Source: Lucinisca nassula
Taxonomy: Eukaryota; Mollusca; Bivalvia; Lucinida; Lucinidae
Length of the DNA: 64,000 bases
Assembly: GCA_963580285.1 (NCBI GenBank)
Contig: OY757016.1
Location: 42,671,124-42,735,123 of the forward strand
Direction of reading: 5' to 3'
Shown here one piece after another: positions 63,807-64,000 of this stretch (position 1 is its first letter; the number at the start of each line of letters is the position of its first letter). The notes beneath the pieces were generated by a model. The model saw nothing but the letters and a program-made list of their open reading frames with translations. It did not search any database and was not told the DNA's origin. Made by a program: the position numbers and the translations under genes.

Positions 63807-64000
63807 TAGAAGAAAAAGTATTAGATTTTAGGAGAATTGAAAGTAAAAACAGTGTTAGTAAAGTAGAGATTAAAAGCAGATAAAAACAATGTTTCACGAT
63901 TCATGGCATTTGGTGATAGAGGGTGCATATGGTTGATCTGAAAGAATCCAGATCGGAGCACACAACAGCATGAGGAGGAAGGTGATTCCATTGTACCACA
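63807..64000. other. Unassigned window end
   Basis: A-rich, then non-repetitive. Either 3' UTR of the mucolipin or intron; no feature recognised. Confidence 0.4.

Overview
The window is nuclear DNA from a metazoan. The spliced gene structure, low gene density, many dispersed palindromic and SINE-like repeats, 145-170 bp tandem arrays headed by short hairpins, and abundant hammerhead-ribozyme repeats all point to a bivalve mollusc. That placement is an inference from repeat style; no species is claimed.

One host gene dominates. On the + strand, from about 17.4 kb to beyond 63.4 kb, eleven coding exon positions encode a mucolipin (TRPML) cation channel. Every exon has AG/GT borders, the intron phases agree throughout, and together they give 518 codons plus a candidate last exon at 63753-63806. 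Exon 6 exists in two homologous versions of 100 nt each (34964-35063 and 36122-36221). Only one can be used at a time without breaking the frame, so they are probably mutually exclusive. A possible noncoding first exon with a CRE palindrome lies near 14.1-14.3 kb. The introns are packed with mobile DNA.

Upstream, 1-1660 is a degenerate minisatellite whose orientation flips. At 3328-9199 sits a miniature Polinton/Maverick with 6-bp target duplications (CGCACA), terminal inverted repeats of about 596 bp and AGT...ACT ends. It carries only a packaging ATPase with an N-terminal zinc finger, a small unknown protein and an adenain-type protease. From 9.2 to 17.4 kb there are dispersed repeats and a LINE remnant split by a SINE.

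Mobile DNA in the introns includes: (i) hammerhead-ribozyme retrozymes as monomers and dimers near 30.6-31.1, 32.1-32.4, 45.4-45.7 and 50.8-51.8 kb, with a worn copy inside the Polinton; (ii) a 4.2-kb foldback element (40343-44521) with 1.75-kb arms and a 5-bp target duplication, ending 120 bp before exon 7; (iii) a 4.0-kb TTAA-flanked element (55805-59846) ending 39 bp before exon 10; (iv) at least 15 copies of a palindromic MITE with a conserved central hairpin; (v) remains of Tc1, mariner, LINE and Penelope-like elements; and (vi) several SINE families and microsatellites.

The most noteworthy items are the retrozyme pair with covarying hammerheads, the ATPase/protease-only mini-Polinton, and the frame-enforced duplicated exon of the mucolipin. 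All calls come from reading the sequence by eye; no alignment or database search was run.
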